Shown here: positions 1 to 6,429 of the stretch, piece after piece | How positions within the stretch are numbered: the stretch's first letter is position 1 | Layout of the letters: each line of letters starts with the position of its first letter | From: Candidatus Egaibacter danicus | Lineage (GTDB): Bacteria; Pseudomonadota; Gammaproteobacteria; Burkholderiales; Burkholderiaceae | Direction of reading: 5' to 3' | Assembly: GCA_011391115.1 (NCBI GenBank) | Contig: JAABRC010000070.1 | Span: 1 to 8,200 of the forward strand | DNA length: 8,200 bases | Made by a program: the position numbers and the translations under genes | Notes under the pieces: generated by a model | What the model saw: only the letters and a program-made list of their open reading frames with translations | Told to the model about the DNA's origin: nothing | The model's database searches: none

Positions 1-210
1 GTGGGCTATGGCCGTGCCGACAAGAGCCAGATTCAGTCGATGGTGCAACGACTGCTCACGCTGCCCGGCCTGCCAGGGCCTGATGCTGCCGATGCGCTGG
101 GCCTGGCCATCACCCACGCCCATGCAGGTGGGGCGATGGCGCGGCTCGCACAAGCCAGCGGATTGGGCGGCAAGATTGGCGGGAATTACAAGGCCGGTCG
201 TAGCCGGTAG
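1..210 (+). CDS. ruvC: Crossover junction endodeoxyribonuclease RuvC, C-terminal part (5' end outside window)
   Basis: RuvC is the nuclease that resolves Holliday junctions by paired cuts, working with the RuvAB branch-migration motor. The visible 69 residues match the C-terminal third of the family: a [15 protein letters not shown] segment, then [14 protein letters not shown]. The two aspartates of that segment (codons at 82-84 and 91-93) correspond to the last two metal-binding catalytic residues, Asp138 and Asp141 in the E. coli enzyme. The tail [11 protein letters not shown] is basic and glycine-rich. The GTG at position 1 is an internal valine codon, not a start, because the family has about 110 residues before this point, including the first two acidic catalytic residues. 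The stop is TAG at 208-210. The esterase/monooxygenase gene follows after 26 bases on the same strand, so read-through is possible. Identification is firm; only the N-terminus is missing. Confidence 0.93.
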   Translation: MGYGRADKSQIQSMVQRLLTLPGLPGPDAADALGLAITHAHAGGAMARLAQASGLGGKIGGNYKAGRSR

Positions 211-225
211 CGCTACAGCTCGTTT

Positions 226-232
226 GGGGAGA
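226..232 (+). promoter_or_regulatory. Ribosome binding site of the esterase/monooxygenase gene
   Basis: GGGGAGA contains a GGAG core at 228-231, five bases before the ATG at 237 and eleven before a second in-frame ATG at 243. The spacing favours 237, but the two starts differ by only two residues. Confidence 0.6.
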
Positions 233-236
233 TGCC

Positions 237-2621
237 ATGTCGATGTCCGTCCATGTTCCCACTGGTCTCGGCGAGGGGCTGATTGCGGCACTGCTGCGGT
301 GGACGCTAAAGCTGCTTCTCAAGCCCGTGTTTTCGCCGCGCTGGTCGATCAACTTTCAGCGCCGGTGGCTCGCGGGCCTGTCGCGCGTTTCGCTGGTTCC
401 GCGCACCGTCCTGATCGAACCCGCGAAGGTTGGCGGTGTGCGGGGAGAATGGCTGCGTCGCCGCGCAGTGCCGCCAGCAAAACCAGGCGTGTTGCTCTAT
501 CTGCACGGCGGTGCCTACTGTGTGGGGTCTCCGGCGACGCACCGTGCCCTGACCGCGCACCTGGCGCTGGCCACGGGCCTGCCCGTCTTCGCACTCGACT
601 ACCGGCTGGCACCCGAGCATCCGTATCCAGCGGCCCTGGAGGACGCTCTGGCCGCGTACCACGCACTTCGAGACGATGGGCCAGTCATCATTGCCGGTGA
701 TTCAGCGGGAGGTGGCCTCGCGCTGGCCACGGCATTGGCGCTGCGCGATGCTATGTCGCCAATGCCCGCGGCCCTGGTCCTGTTCTCGCCCTGGGTTGAC
801 GTGGCGATGCAGGATGCGTCCTTGGATGAGCCACCCGGCGAAGCCATGCTCAGTGTGGCCTGGGCCAGAGCCTGCGCGGCGCACTATCTTGGCGATACGC
901 CCGCCGGCACGCCGGCGGTGTCGCCAATTCACGCCGATCTGCGAGGCCTGCCACCCACCTTGATCCAGGCGGGTACCGATGAGTTGCTGCACGGCCAGGC
1001 GCTGCAGCTGCATCAGGCGCTCCTGGCTGCGAACGTTGAGGCGCGTTGCGAGATCACCGCCCACCGCTGGCATGTCTTTCAGACACATGCTGGAACCCTG
1101 CGAAGCGCAGACGAGGCCATTGCACGGGTAGCCCGCTTCGTGCTGGGGCCGCTGTCAGCAGCTGCTGCCCCCGGTGCATCCCATCATGAGGTGGTGATTC
1201 TGGGCGCGGGCATGTCGGGGCTGTGCATGGCCATCCAGCTTCAGCGTGCGGGCATTCATGACTTCGTCATTCTCGAAAAGCAGGCGGGCCTGGGCGGAAC
1301 CTGGTGGGACAACACCTATCCGGGTGCGCATGTGGATGTCCCGGCACCGGTGTACTCGTTTTCTTTTGCATCCAATCCGGACTGGAAACAGCGATTTGCT
1401 GCGGCACCCGAGATCCAGGCCTATATGCAGAAAGTGGCCGAGCGCTACAGGCTGCTGGCACACATGCGTCTGGCAACCCGGATCACCGAAGCGACGTTTG
1501 ATGAGGCGACCGGGCATTGGCAATTTGCCACCGATCGTGGCGACACCTTGCGGTCGCGTTTCTTTGTCTGCAGCACCGGACCCCTGAACCAGTTGCGCTG
1601 GCCGGACATCGCCGGTCTGGACGTGTTTCAGGGCAAACGCCTGCACTCGGCACGTTGGGATCACAACCACGACATCACCGGTCAACGTGTCGCCGTAATC
1701 GGGACAGGCTCGACTGCATCACAGCTGGTTCCGCCCGTTGCAGACAGGGCCGGCCAACTGCATGTTTTCCAGCGAACCGCCAACTGGGTTTTGCCGCGGC
1801 TGGATCGGCCCTACACCACCATGGATCGCCTGCTGGCGCGCTTTCCTCCCTACAGCAAACTGGTGCGCTGGGCCTGGGTGCAACTGCTGGAAATCGGGCG
1901 ACGGGGTTTCGACGACGGCACACTGGCCCGGCGCAGCATGCTGAAAACGGCCAACATGCACCTGAAACGCCAGGTACCTGATGAGGCCATGCGCCAGAAG
2001 CTGATTCCACCCTACCCGCTCGGATGCAAACGCATCATCTACTCGAATGATTTCTACCGTGCGCTGGTCCGGCCCAACGTTGAGCTGGTGACGGATGCCA
2101 TCGAGCGCATCACGGCGCATGGCATCATCACCGCGGACGGCCGGGAGCGCGAGGTTGACACACTGGTTTGCGCCACCGGCTTTGACGCCGTGCATCTGCT
2201 CTCCTCAGTGCGGGTCACCGGCCTGCGGGGACGCACCTTGCGCGAGGCTTGGGCCAGTGGCCCTGAGGCTTACCGCGGTATCACGGTGGCCGGGTTCCCG
2301 AATATGTTCCTCATGCTGGGGCCCAATACCGCCACGGGTCATACTTCAACGCTGCTGTACATCGAGCCTGAAGTGGGCCATGCCATCTCCTGTATGCAGA
2401 TGGTACGCACCGGCACGCACCGCTGGATCGACGTGAAGCCGGAAGTGATGCGCGCCTATAACGACCAGTTACAGTTGCGGCTGGGAAGTTCGGTCTGGGC
2501 GCAATGTCGCAGCTGGTATCGAATGGAGGGCGGGCGTATCGTGGCGCTGTTTCCCGGCTTCACACGGGAGTACGTACGGTCTTTGCGCCGACTCGATCCC
2601 GACGACTATTGCGTCAGGTAG
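237..2621 (+). CDS. Fusion protein: HSL-type esterase (N-terminal) with type I Baeyer-Villiger monooxygenase (C-terminal)
   Basis: The 794-residue chain holds two whole enzymes. Residues 1-305 form a hormone-sensitive-lipase (alpha/beta hydrolase fold-3) esterase: an amphipathic N-terminal segment, oxyanion motif HGGA at 90-93, nucleophile elbow GDSAGG at 154-159 (Ser156), the probable acid Asp248 in GTDEL and the probable catalytic His279 in RWHVF. An alanine-rich linker (about 305-316) leads to an FAD/NADPH monooxygenase: FAD dinucleotide fold GAGMSG at 323-328, GGTWWDNTYPGAHVD at 353-367, the Baeyer-Villiger fingerprint FQGKRLHSARWD at 464-475, a second Rossmann motif GTGSTA at 489-494, FQRTANW at 511-517 and ATGFD at 646-650. 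The roughly 475-residue oxygenase half is close to full length for short members of the family. Inferred reaction: ketone to ester or lactone, then hydrolysis to alcohol plus acid. No signal peptide is evident, so a cytoplasmic location is likely. The substrate cannot be read from the sequence. No frameshift or internal stop is seen. Confidence 0.9.
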   Translation: MSMSVHVPTGLGEGLIAALLRWTLKLLLKPVFSPRWSINFQRRWLAGLSRVSLVPRTVLIEPAKVGGVRGEWLRRRAVPPAKPGVLLYLHGGAYCVGSPATHRALTAHLALATGLPVFALDYRLAPEHPYPAALEDALAAYHALRDDGPVIIAGDSAGGGLALATALALRDAMSPMPAALVLFSPWVDVAMQDASLDEPPGEAMLSVAWARACAAHYLGDTPAGTPAVSPIHADLRGLPPTLIQAGTDELLHGQALQLHQALLAANVEARCEITAHRWHVFQTHAGTLRSADEAIARVARFVLGPLSAAAAPGASHHEVVILGAGMSGLCMAIQLQRAGIHDFVILEKQAGLGGTWWDNTYPGAHVDVPAPVYSFSFASNPDWKQRFAAAPEIQAYMQKVAERYRLLAHMRLATRITEATFDEATGHWQFATDRGDTLRSRFFVCSTGPLNQLRWPDIAGLDVFQGKRLHSARWDHNHDITGQRVAVIGTGSTASQLVPPVADRAGQLHVFQRTANWVLPRLDRPYTTMDRLLARFPPYSKLVRWAWVQLLEIGRRGFDDGTLARRSMLKTANMHLKRQVPDEAMRQKLIPPYPLGCKRIIYSNDFYRALVRPNVELVTDAIERITAHGIITADGREREVDTLVCATGFDAVHLLSSVRVTGLRGRTLREAWASGPEAYRGITVAGFPNMFLMLGPNTATGHTSTLLYIEPEVGHAISCMQMVRTGTHRWIDVKPEVMRAYNDQLQLRLGSSVWAQCRSWYRMEGGRIVALFPGFTREYVRSLRRLDPDDYCVR

Positions 2622-2631
2622 CAGCAGCGCT

Positions 2632-2808
2632 TCAGGCAATGCGTTCGAGAATCAGAACTGCAAAAAAACCGAAAGCGGCGATCAGCGTCCACTTGAGCGT
2701 CAACAGACCATAACGCCTGTATCTGGTTTGCCCGGTGCCGGCGTAAAAAGCAAACGAAACGGCTGCACCGAGTAGCAACAGCAGAATAAGCCAGCGAAAC
2801 AACAGCAT
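2632..2808 (-). CDS. Small two-helix membrane protein downstream of lpxC (58 aa, function unknown)
   Basis: This short minus-strand frame starts at the ATG at 2808-2806 and ends at the TGA at 2634-2632. It begins 18 bases after the lpxC stop, so it is probably the last gene of the dcw operon. The product starts MLLFRWLILLLLLGAAVSF. It has a hydrophobic helix at about 7-23, a basic loop at about 24-39 (containing TGQTRYRRYG, three arginines) and a second helix at about 40-54, ending ERIA. By the positive-inside rule the loop would be cytoplasmic and both ends periplasmic, which is an inference. A weak ribosome site GGATAGAG lies six bases upstream. The lpxC stop is in frame upstream, so no earlier start exists. 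I do not recognise a named family. It is probably a real gene because of the clean two-helix pattern, its place in the operon and its fit in the gap between neighbours. Confidence 0.75.
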   Translation of the reverse strand: MLLFRWLILLLLLGAAVSFAFYAGTGQTRYRRYGLLTLKWTLIAAFGFFAVLILERIA

Positions 2809-2826
2809 AGGATGCTCTATCCGGCC

Positions 2827-3750
2827 TTACCAGGCTTTGGCCAGTTGCGCAAAACCGCTCGGGGCGAGCTTTTCGTCTTCAAAGGTCACCAGCTCCCATG
2901 CATCGGTGCGCGAGAGCAGTTCACGCACCAGCTTGTTGTTGAGTGCATGACCCGACCGGAACGCGCTGTAGCTTGCCAGCAGCGGCTTGCCCAGCATGTA
3001 CATGTCACCCATTGCATCCAGAATTTTGTGTTTGACGAATTCATCGTCGTAACGCAAACCACCTGCGTTGAGCACCTTGTAGTCATCCATCACGATGGCA
3101 TTGTCCAGTCCGCCACCCAGGCCCAGACCATTGACGCGCATCATTTCCACGTCTTTGGTGAAGCCAAAGGTACGTGCCCGGGCGATATCGCGTGAATAGG
3201 AATGAACGCTCATGTCGAATTCAACACGCTGGCCGGTGGAATCCACCGCAGGATGATCAAAATCGATCTCGAAGCTCAGCTTGTAGCCATGAAATGGGTC
3301 CAGGCGCGCCCACCGTTCAGAGGCACCCTGCCCCTCACGAACCTCCACCGGCCTGGTCACACGGATGAATCGACGCGGCGCGTTTTGCAGTTCGATACCC
3401 GCGCTTTGAAGCAGAAACACGTAAGAAGCCGCCGAGCCGTCCAGAATCGGCACTTCCTCGGCGGTGATGTCGACATACAGGTTGTCGATGCCCAAGCCCG
3501 AGCAGGCAGACATCAAGTGTTCAACGGTGGCCACTTTGGCACCACCGTTGGACACCGTGGTGGCCATGCGGGTATCCGACACCGCACTGGCAGACATGGG
3601 AATGTCCACTGGCGTCGGCAAATCCACACGCCGAAACACGATCCCCGTATCGGGCTGGGCAGGCCGCAGCGTGAGTTCCACACGCTGCCCGCTGTGCACT
3701 CCCACGCCAACGGCGCGGGTGAGGGACTTGAGGGTTCGTTGTTTCAGCAC
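2827..3750 (-). CDS. lpxC: UDP-3-O-acyl-N-acetylglucosamine deacetylase
   Basis: LpxC is the zinc hydrolase that removes the acetyl group from UDP-3-O-acyl-GlcNAc, the committed step of lipid A synthesis, in the cytoplasm. The 307 residues match the usual length of about 305. All active-site elements are visible: TVEHLMSA with catalytic Glu77 and zinc ligand His78, [10 protein letters not shown] with zinc ligands His241 and Asp245, and [13 protein letters not shown] with the catalytic base His268. The N-terminus [21 protein letters not shown] is typical of the family. The start is GTG at 3750-3748, twelve bases after the ftsZ stop, with no convincing Shine-Dalgarno sequence in AATAGTCCT just upstream. 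Translation may therefore depend on ribosomes finishing ftsZ (inference). The C-terminus ends FAQLAKAW, unlike the E. coli end that FtsH recognises. The stop is TAA at 2829-2827. Confidence 0.97.
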   Translation of the reverse strand: MLKQRTLKSLTRAVGVGVHSGQRVELTLRPAQPDTGIVFRRVDLPTPVDIPMSASAVSDTRMATTVSNGGAKVATVEHLMSACSGLGIDNLYVDITAEEVPILDGSAASYVFLLQSAGIELQNAPRRFIRVTRPVEVREGQGASERWARLDPFHGYKLSFEIDFDHPAVDSTGQRVEFDMSVHSYSRDIARARTFGFTKDVEMMRVNGLGLGGGLDNAIVMDDYKVLNAGGLRYDDEFVKHKILDAMGDMYMLGKPLLASYSAFRSGHALNNKLVRELLSRTDAWELVTFEDEKLAPSGFAQLAKAW

Positions 3751-3762
3751 AGGACTATTTTA

Positions 3763-5001
3763 CTAATCAGCCTGCTTTCTGAGAAAGGCTGGAATTTCGT
3801 AGTCATCCATGCCCCCGCTGGACAGCGCGTCCACCTTGGCCGCCGCCTGTGTGCGGTCACGGGTGCGCCACACACTGGGGGTTGCCATGGAGTGGTAGTC
3901 AGGCTGTGCAACGCCCGCTGATGCCGCTGCCGCAACATTCACCGGCTGACCCACCACGCTGGTCATGGTCGGCACCTGGAACGGCACATTGTCCGTTCCA
4001 GTACGCAACACCTGCAGGGGCGGGGCCGTGCGACGGATGCCTTGCCGGCTCAAGCCCGTGGCCACTACGGTGACACGGATTTCATCGACCAGGCTGTCGT
4101 CGTAGGCCGTGCCGTAAATCACATGGGCGTCGGGCGATGCATAAGCACGGATGGTGTTCATTGCCAGCTTGGACTCGCTCAGCTTGAGCGAACCCTTGGC
4201 CGCGGTGATCAGCACCAGCACACCCTTGGCGCCAGACAGATCAATGCCTTCCAGCAGCGGGCAGGCCACGGCCTGTTCGGCGGCAATGCGCGCGCGGTCC
4301 GGGCCAGCGGCCACCGCGGTACCCATCATGGCCTTGCCAGGCTCACCCATGACAGTGCGAACGTCTTCAAAGTCGACATTCACATGGCCAGGAACATTGA
4401 TGATCTCGGCGATACCACCCACTGCATTTTTCAGCACGTCATTGGCGTGGGCAAAGGCTTCGTCCTGCGTGACATCGTCACCCAGCACTTCCAGCAGCTT
4501 CTCGTTGAGCACGACGATGAGCGAATCCACATTGGCTTCGAGTTCGGCCAGACCGTTGTCGGCATTGGTCATGCGGCGGCCACCTTCCCAGTCGAACGGC
4601 TTGGTCACCACGCCGACCGTCAGAATACCCATTTCCTTGGCAACACGTGCAATCACAGGCGCTGCACCGGTGCCGGTGCCGCCACCCATGCCGGCGGTGA
4701 TGAAGAGCATGTGCGCGCCATCAATCGCGGCGCGAATGTCGTCAATGGCCAGCTCGGCCGAGTCGCGGCCCTTGTCAGGCTTGCTGCCGGCGCCCAGGCC
4801 ACTGCTGCCCAACTGGATGGTCTTGTGCGCGACGCTGCGGCTCAGGGCTTGCGCATCGGTATTGGCGCAAATGAACTCCACGCCCTGCACATCGCAGCCA
4901 ATCATGTGTTCCACCGCGTTGCCTCCACCACCACCAACCCCGATGACCTTGATCTGGGTGCCCAGGTTGAAACCTTCTTCTTCAATCATTTCGATGCTCA
5001 T
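3763..5001 (-). CDS. ftsZ: Cell division protein FtsZ (tubulin-like GTPase)
   Basis: FtsZ polymerises with GTP into the Z-ring that recruits the division machinery at midcell. The 412-residue product shows GVGGGGGNAV at 21-30 (nucleotide-binding loop), the tubulin signature GGGTGTG at 106-112, and the T7 synergy loop NVDFED at 208-213, whose Asp210 and Asp213 complete the GTPase site of the next subunit. A variable linker of about 70 residues follows at roughly 325-395. The conserved C-terminal peptide DYEIPAFLRKQ at 400-410 binds FtsA and ZipA-type tethers. The start is ATG at 5001-4999 with a strong AGGAGAG site five bases upstream. The stop TAG (3765-3763) is followed at once by an in-frame TAA. 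A 172-base leader separates it from ftsA and may allow separate control. Nothing is missing or truncated. Confidence 0.98.
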   Translation of the reverse strand: MSIEMIEEEGFNLGTQIKVIGVGGGGGNAVEHMIGCDVQGVEFICANTDAQALSRSVAHKTIQLGSSGLGAGSKPDKGRDSAELAIDDIRAAIDGAHMLFITAGMGGGTGTGAAPVIARVAKEMGILTVGVVTKPFDWEGGRRMTNADNGLAELEANVDSLIVVLNEKLLEVLGDDVTQDEAFAHANDVLKNAVGGIAEIINVPGHVNVDFEDVRTVMGEPGKAMMGTAVAAGPDRARIAAEQAVACPLLEGIDLSGAKGVLVLITAAKGSLKLSESKLAMNTIRAYASPDAHVIYGTAYDDSLVDEIRVTVVATGLSRQGIRRTAPPLQVLRTGTDNVPFQVPTMTSVVGQPVNVAAAASAGVAQPDYHSMATPSVWRTRDRTQAAAKVDALSSGGMDDYEIPAFLRKQAD

Positions 5002-5173
5002 TTTTTCTCTCCTGATTTGCAGTTGCCTGAATTGATAAACCGTTGTTGTCTTGTTGTTTCTTTATCCGCCTGAACGTCGGGTGGGTCAGTGCACCGCCAT
5101 CGCCAATGTGGACTGGAAAAGTCATGGATCAAGCGGGAATGCCCAGCCGTGAATGCGGGTGTGTTTTGCATGG
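5002..5173 (-). promoter_or_regulatory. ftsA-ftsZ intergenic leader, possible ftsZ expression control region
   Basis: This is the only sizeable non-coding gap among the visible dcw genes (172 bases). On the minus strand the part nearest ftsZ is rich in A and C (GATAAAGAAACAACAAGAC and onward, opposite 5041-5068) and should be little structured. The part nearest ftsA is more GC-rich. I looked for sigma-70 boxes: TTGATC followed after 17 bases by ACATTG is the best fit, but its -10 box is poor, so I do not call a promoter. No convincing hairpin terminator was seen. Confidence 0.4.
5007..5013 (-). promoter_or_regulatory. Ribosome binding site of ftsZ
   Basis: On the minus strand AGGAGAG is followed by five A residues and then the ftsZ ATG at 5001. 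This is the strongest Shine-Dalgarno match in the window together with that of ftsQ, and it fits the high FtsZ level cells need. It fixes the ftsZ start. Confidence 0.85.
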
Positions 5174-6403
5174 CTAAAAGTTCCCTACGAACCAGTCTTT
5201 GACCTGACTGAACGCGGTTTTCATGGACCCGTTTTTCTGGGCCACCTTGAAGCCACGCAGACGCGCCAGCCGCGCTTCTTCCAGCAGGCCCATGACCGTG
5301 GCCGCACGGGGCTGTGCCACCATGTCGGACAGGGCTCCCGTATATTTTGGAATGCCGCGACGCACGGGTTTCAGGAAAATGTCTTCGCCCAGTTCCACCA
5401 TGCCGGGCATCACGCAGCTGCCGCCGGTCAGGACAATGCCGGATGAAAGTACTTCTTCAAAGCCCGAATCGCGCATGACCTGGTGCACCAGTGAAAAGAT
5501 CTCTTCAATGCGCGGTTCAATCACCCCGGCCAGCGCCTGACGGCTAAGCATGCGCGGCCCCCGGTCGCCCAGCCCCGGCACTTCAACCTGGGTTTCTGGA
5601 TCGGCCAGCAGTTGCTTGGCGTAGCCGCTTTCCACCTTGATGTCTTCCGCGTCTTTGGTGGGCGTGCGCAAGGCCATGGCAATGTCACTGGTGATCAGAT
5701 CACCAGCAATCGGGATGACAGCCGTGTGGCGGATGGCACCATTGGTGAAAATGGCCACGTCGGTAGTTCCTGCACCAATATCGACCAGCGCCACGCCCAA
5801 TTCGCGCTCGTCCTCGGTCAGCACCGACAGGCTGGAGGCCAGCGGATTGAGCATGAGTTGCTCCACTTCCAGCCCGCAGCGGCGCACACATTTGATGATG
5901 TTCTCGGCCGCACTTTGCGCACCGGTCACGATATGCACTTTCGCTTCCAGCCGGATACCGCTCATGCCGATTGGCTCTTTGACGTCCTGCCCGTCAATGA
6001 TGAACTCCTGTGGCTCAACCAGCAGCAGGCGCTGGTCCGTCGAGATGTTGATAGCCTTGGCAGTCTCCACCACCCGGGCCACGTCGGCCTGAGTAACCTC
6101 GCGATCCTTTACCGCAACCATGCCGCTGGAATTGATGCCCCGGATATGGCTGCCGGTGATACCGGTATACACGCGGGTAATCTTGCAATCCGCCATCAGC
6201 TCAGCTTCTTTCAGCGCCTGCTGAATGCTCTGAACCGTGGCGTCGATGTTGACCACGACGCCACGCTTGAGACCGTTGCTGGGCGCAATGCCCAGACCCG
6301 CCAGCTTCAGCTCTCCGCCAGGCAGGACTTCGGCTACCACCACCATCACTTTGGCGGTTCCGATATCCAGCCCCACGACCAGGTCCTTGTATTCTTTTGC
6401 CAT
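5174..6403 (-). CDS. ftsA: Cell division protein FtsA (actin-like ATPase, Z-ring membrane tether)
   Basis: FtsA is an actin-family protein that anchors FtsZ filaments to the inner membrane and recruits later division proteins. The 409 residues show the ATPase elements in order: phosphate-1 loop GLDIGTAK at 11-18, the FtsA-specific SHS2 (1C) region from about 83 (GSHIRGINSSGMVAV), phosphate-2 loop VDIGAGTTD at 207-215, and the adenosine motif LTGGSC at 325-330. The end, GSMKTAFSQVKDWFVGNF, can form the amphipathic helix that binds the membrane. Length is close to the E. coli protein (420). The start is ATG at 6403-6401, 26 bases after the ftsQ stop. The upstream Shine-Dalgarno match is weak. 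The start fits the family N-terminus (MAKEYKDLVVGLDIG). Stop TAG at 5176-5174. Confidence 0.97.
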   Translation of the reverse strand: MAKEYKDLVVGLDIGTAKVMVVVAEVLPGGELKLAGLGIAPSNGLKRGVVVNIDATVQSIQQALKEAELMADCKITRVYTGITGSHIRGINSSGMVAVKDREVTQADVARVVETAKAINISTDQRLLLVEPQEFIIDGQDVKEPIGMSGIRLEAKVHIVTGAQSAAENIIKCVRRCGLEVEQLMLNPLASSLSVLTEDERELGVALVDIGAGTTDVAIFTNGAIRHTAVIPIAGDLITSDIAMALRTPTKDAEDIKVESGYAKQLLADPETQVEVPGLGDRGPRMLSRQALAGVIEPRIEEIFSLVHQVMRDSGFEEVLSSGIVLTGGSCVMPGMVELGEDIFLKPVRRGIPKYTGALSDMVAQPRAATVMGLLEEARLARLRGFKVAQKNGSMKTAFSQVKDWFVGNF

Positions 6404-6429
6404 ATGTTTACCCGTTGCTCTATTGACCG

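Noticed and set aside
1..3. GTG at 1 as the ruvC start.
   Set aside because: It is an internal valine; the first two catalytic acidic residues and most of the RuvC fold must lie upstream of the window.
207..216. Ten-base palindrome GTAGCGCTAC across the ruvC stop codon.
   Set aside because: It has no loop and no T tract, so it is a poor terminator; a palindrome this short can arise by chance.
8..700. Plus-strand frame of 230 codons overlapping ruvC and the fusion gene in another frame.
   Set aside because: Both overlapped genes have clear family motifs in their own frames; the product is Arg/Ala-rich, as expected from an out-of-frame GC-rich reading.
901..918. Perfect inverted repeat of 8-base arms (CCGCCGGC AC GCCGGCGG).
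   Set aside because: It lies inside the esterase coding region (codons for PAGTPAV), has no following T tract and is well explained by GC-rich codons, so it is not called a terminator or operator.
2504..2713. Plus-strand frame of 69 codons across the end of the fusion gene.
   Set aside because: It overlaps the conserved end of the monooxygenase and the opposite-strand small membrane gene, with no ribosome site or motif.
4042..5073. Long plus-strand open frames (343 and 294 codons) opposite ftsZ.
   Set aside because: They are antisense shadows of the GC-rich ftsZ gene. Their predicted proteins are low-complexity Ser/Pro/Ala/Thr or His/Gly-rich with no recognisable motif, and ftsZ is certain.
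5105..5135. Possible sigma-70 promoter for ftsZ (TTGATC and ACATTG with a 17-base spacer, minus strand).
   Set aside because: The -10 box matches the consensus poorly; too weak to call without transcript data.
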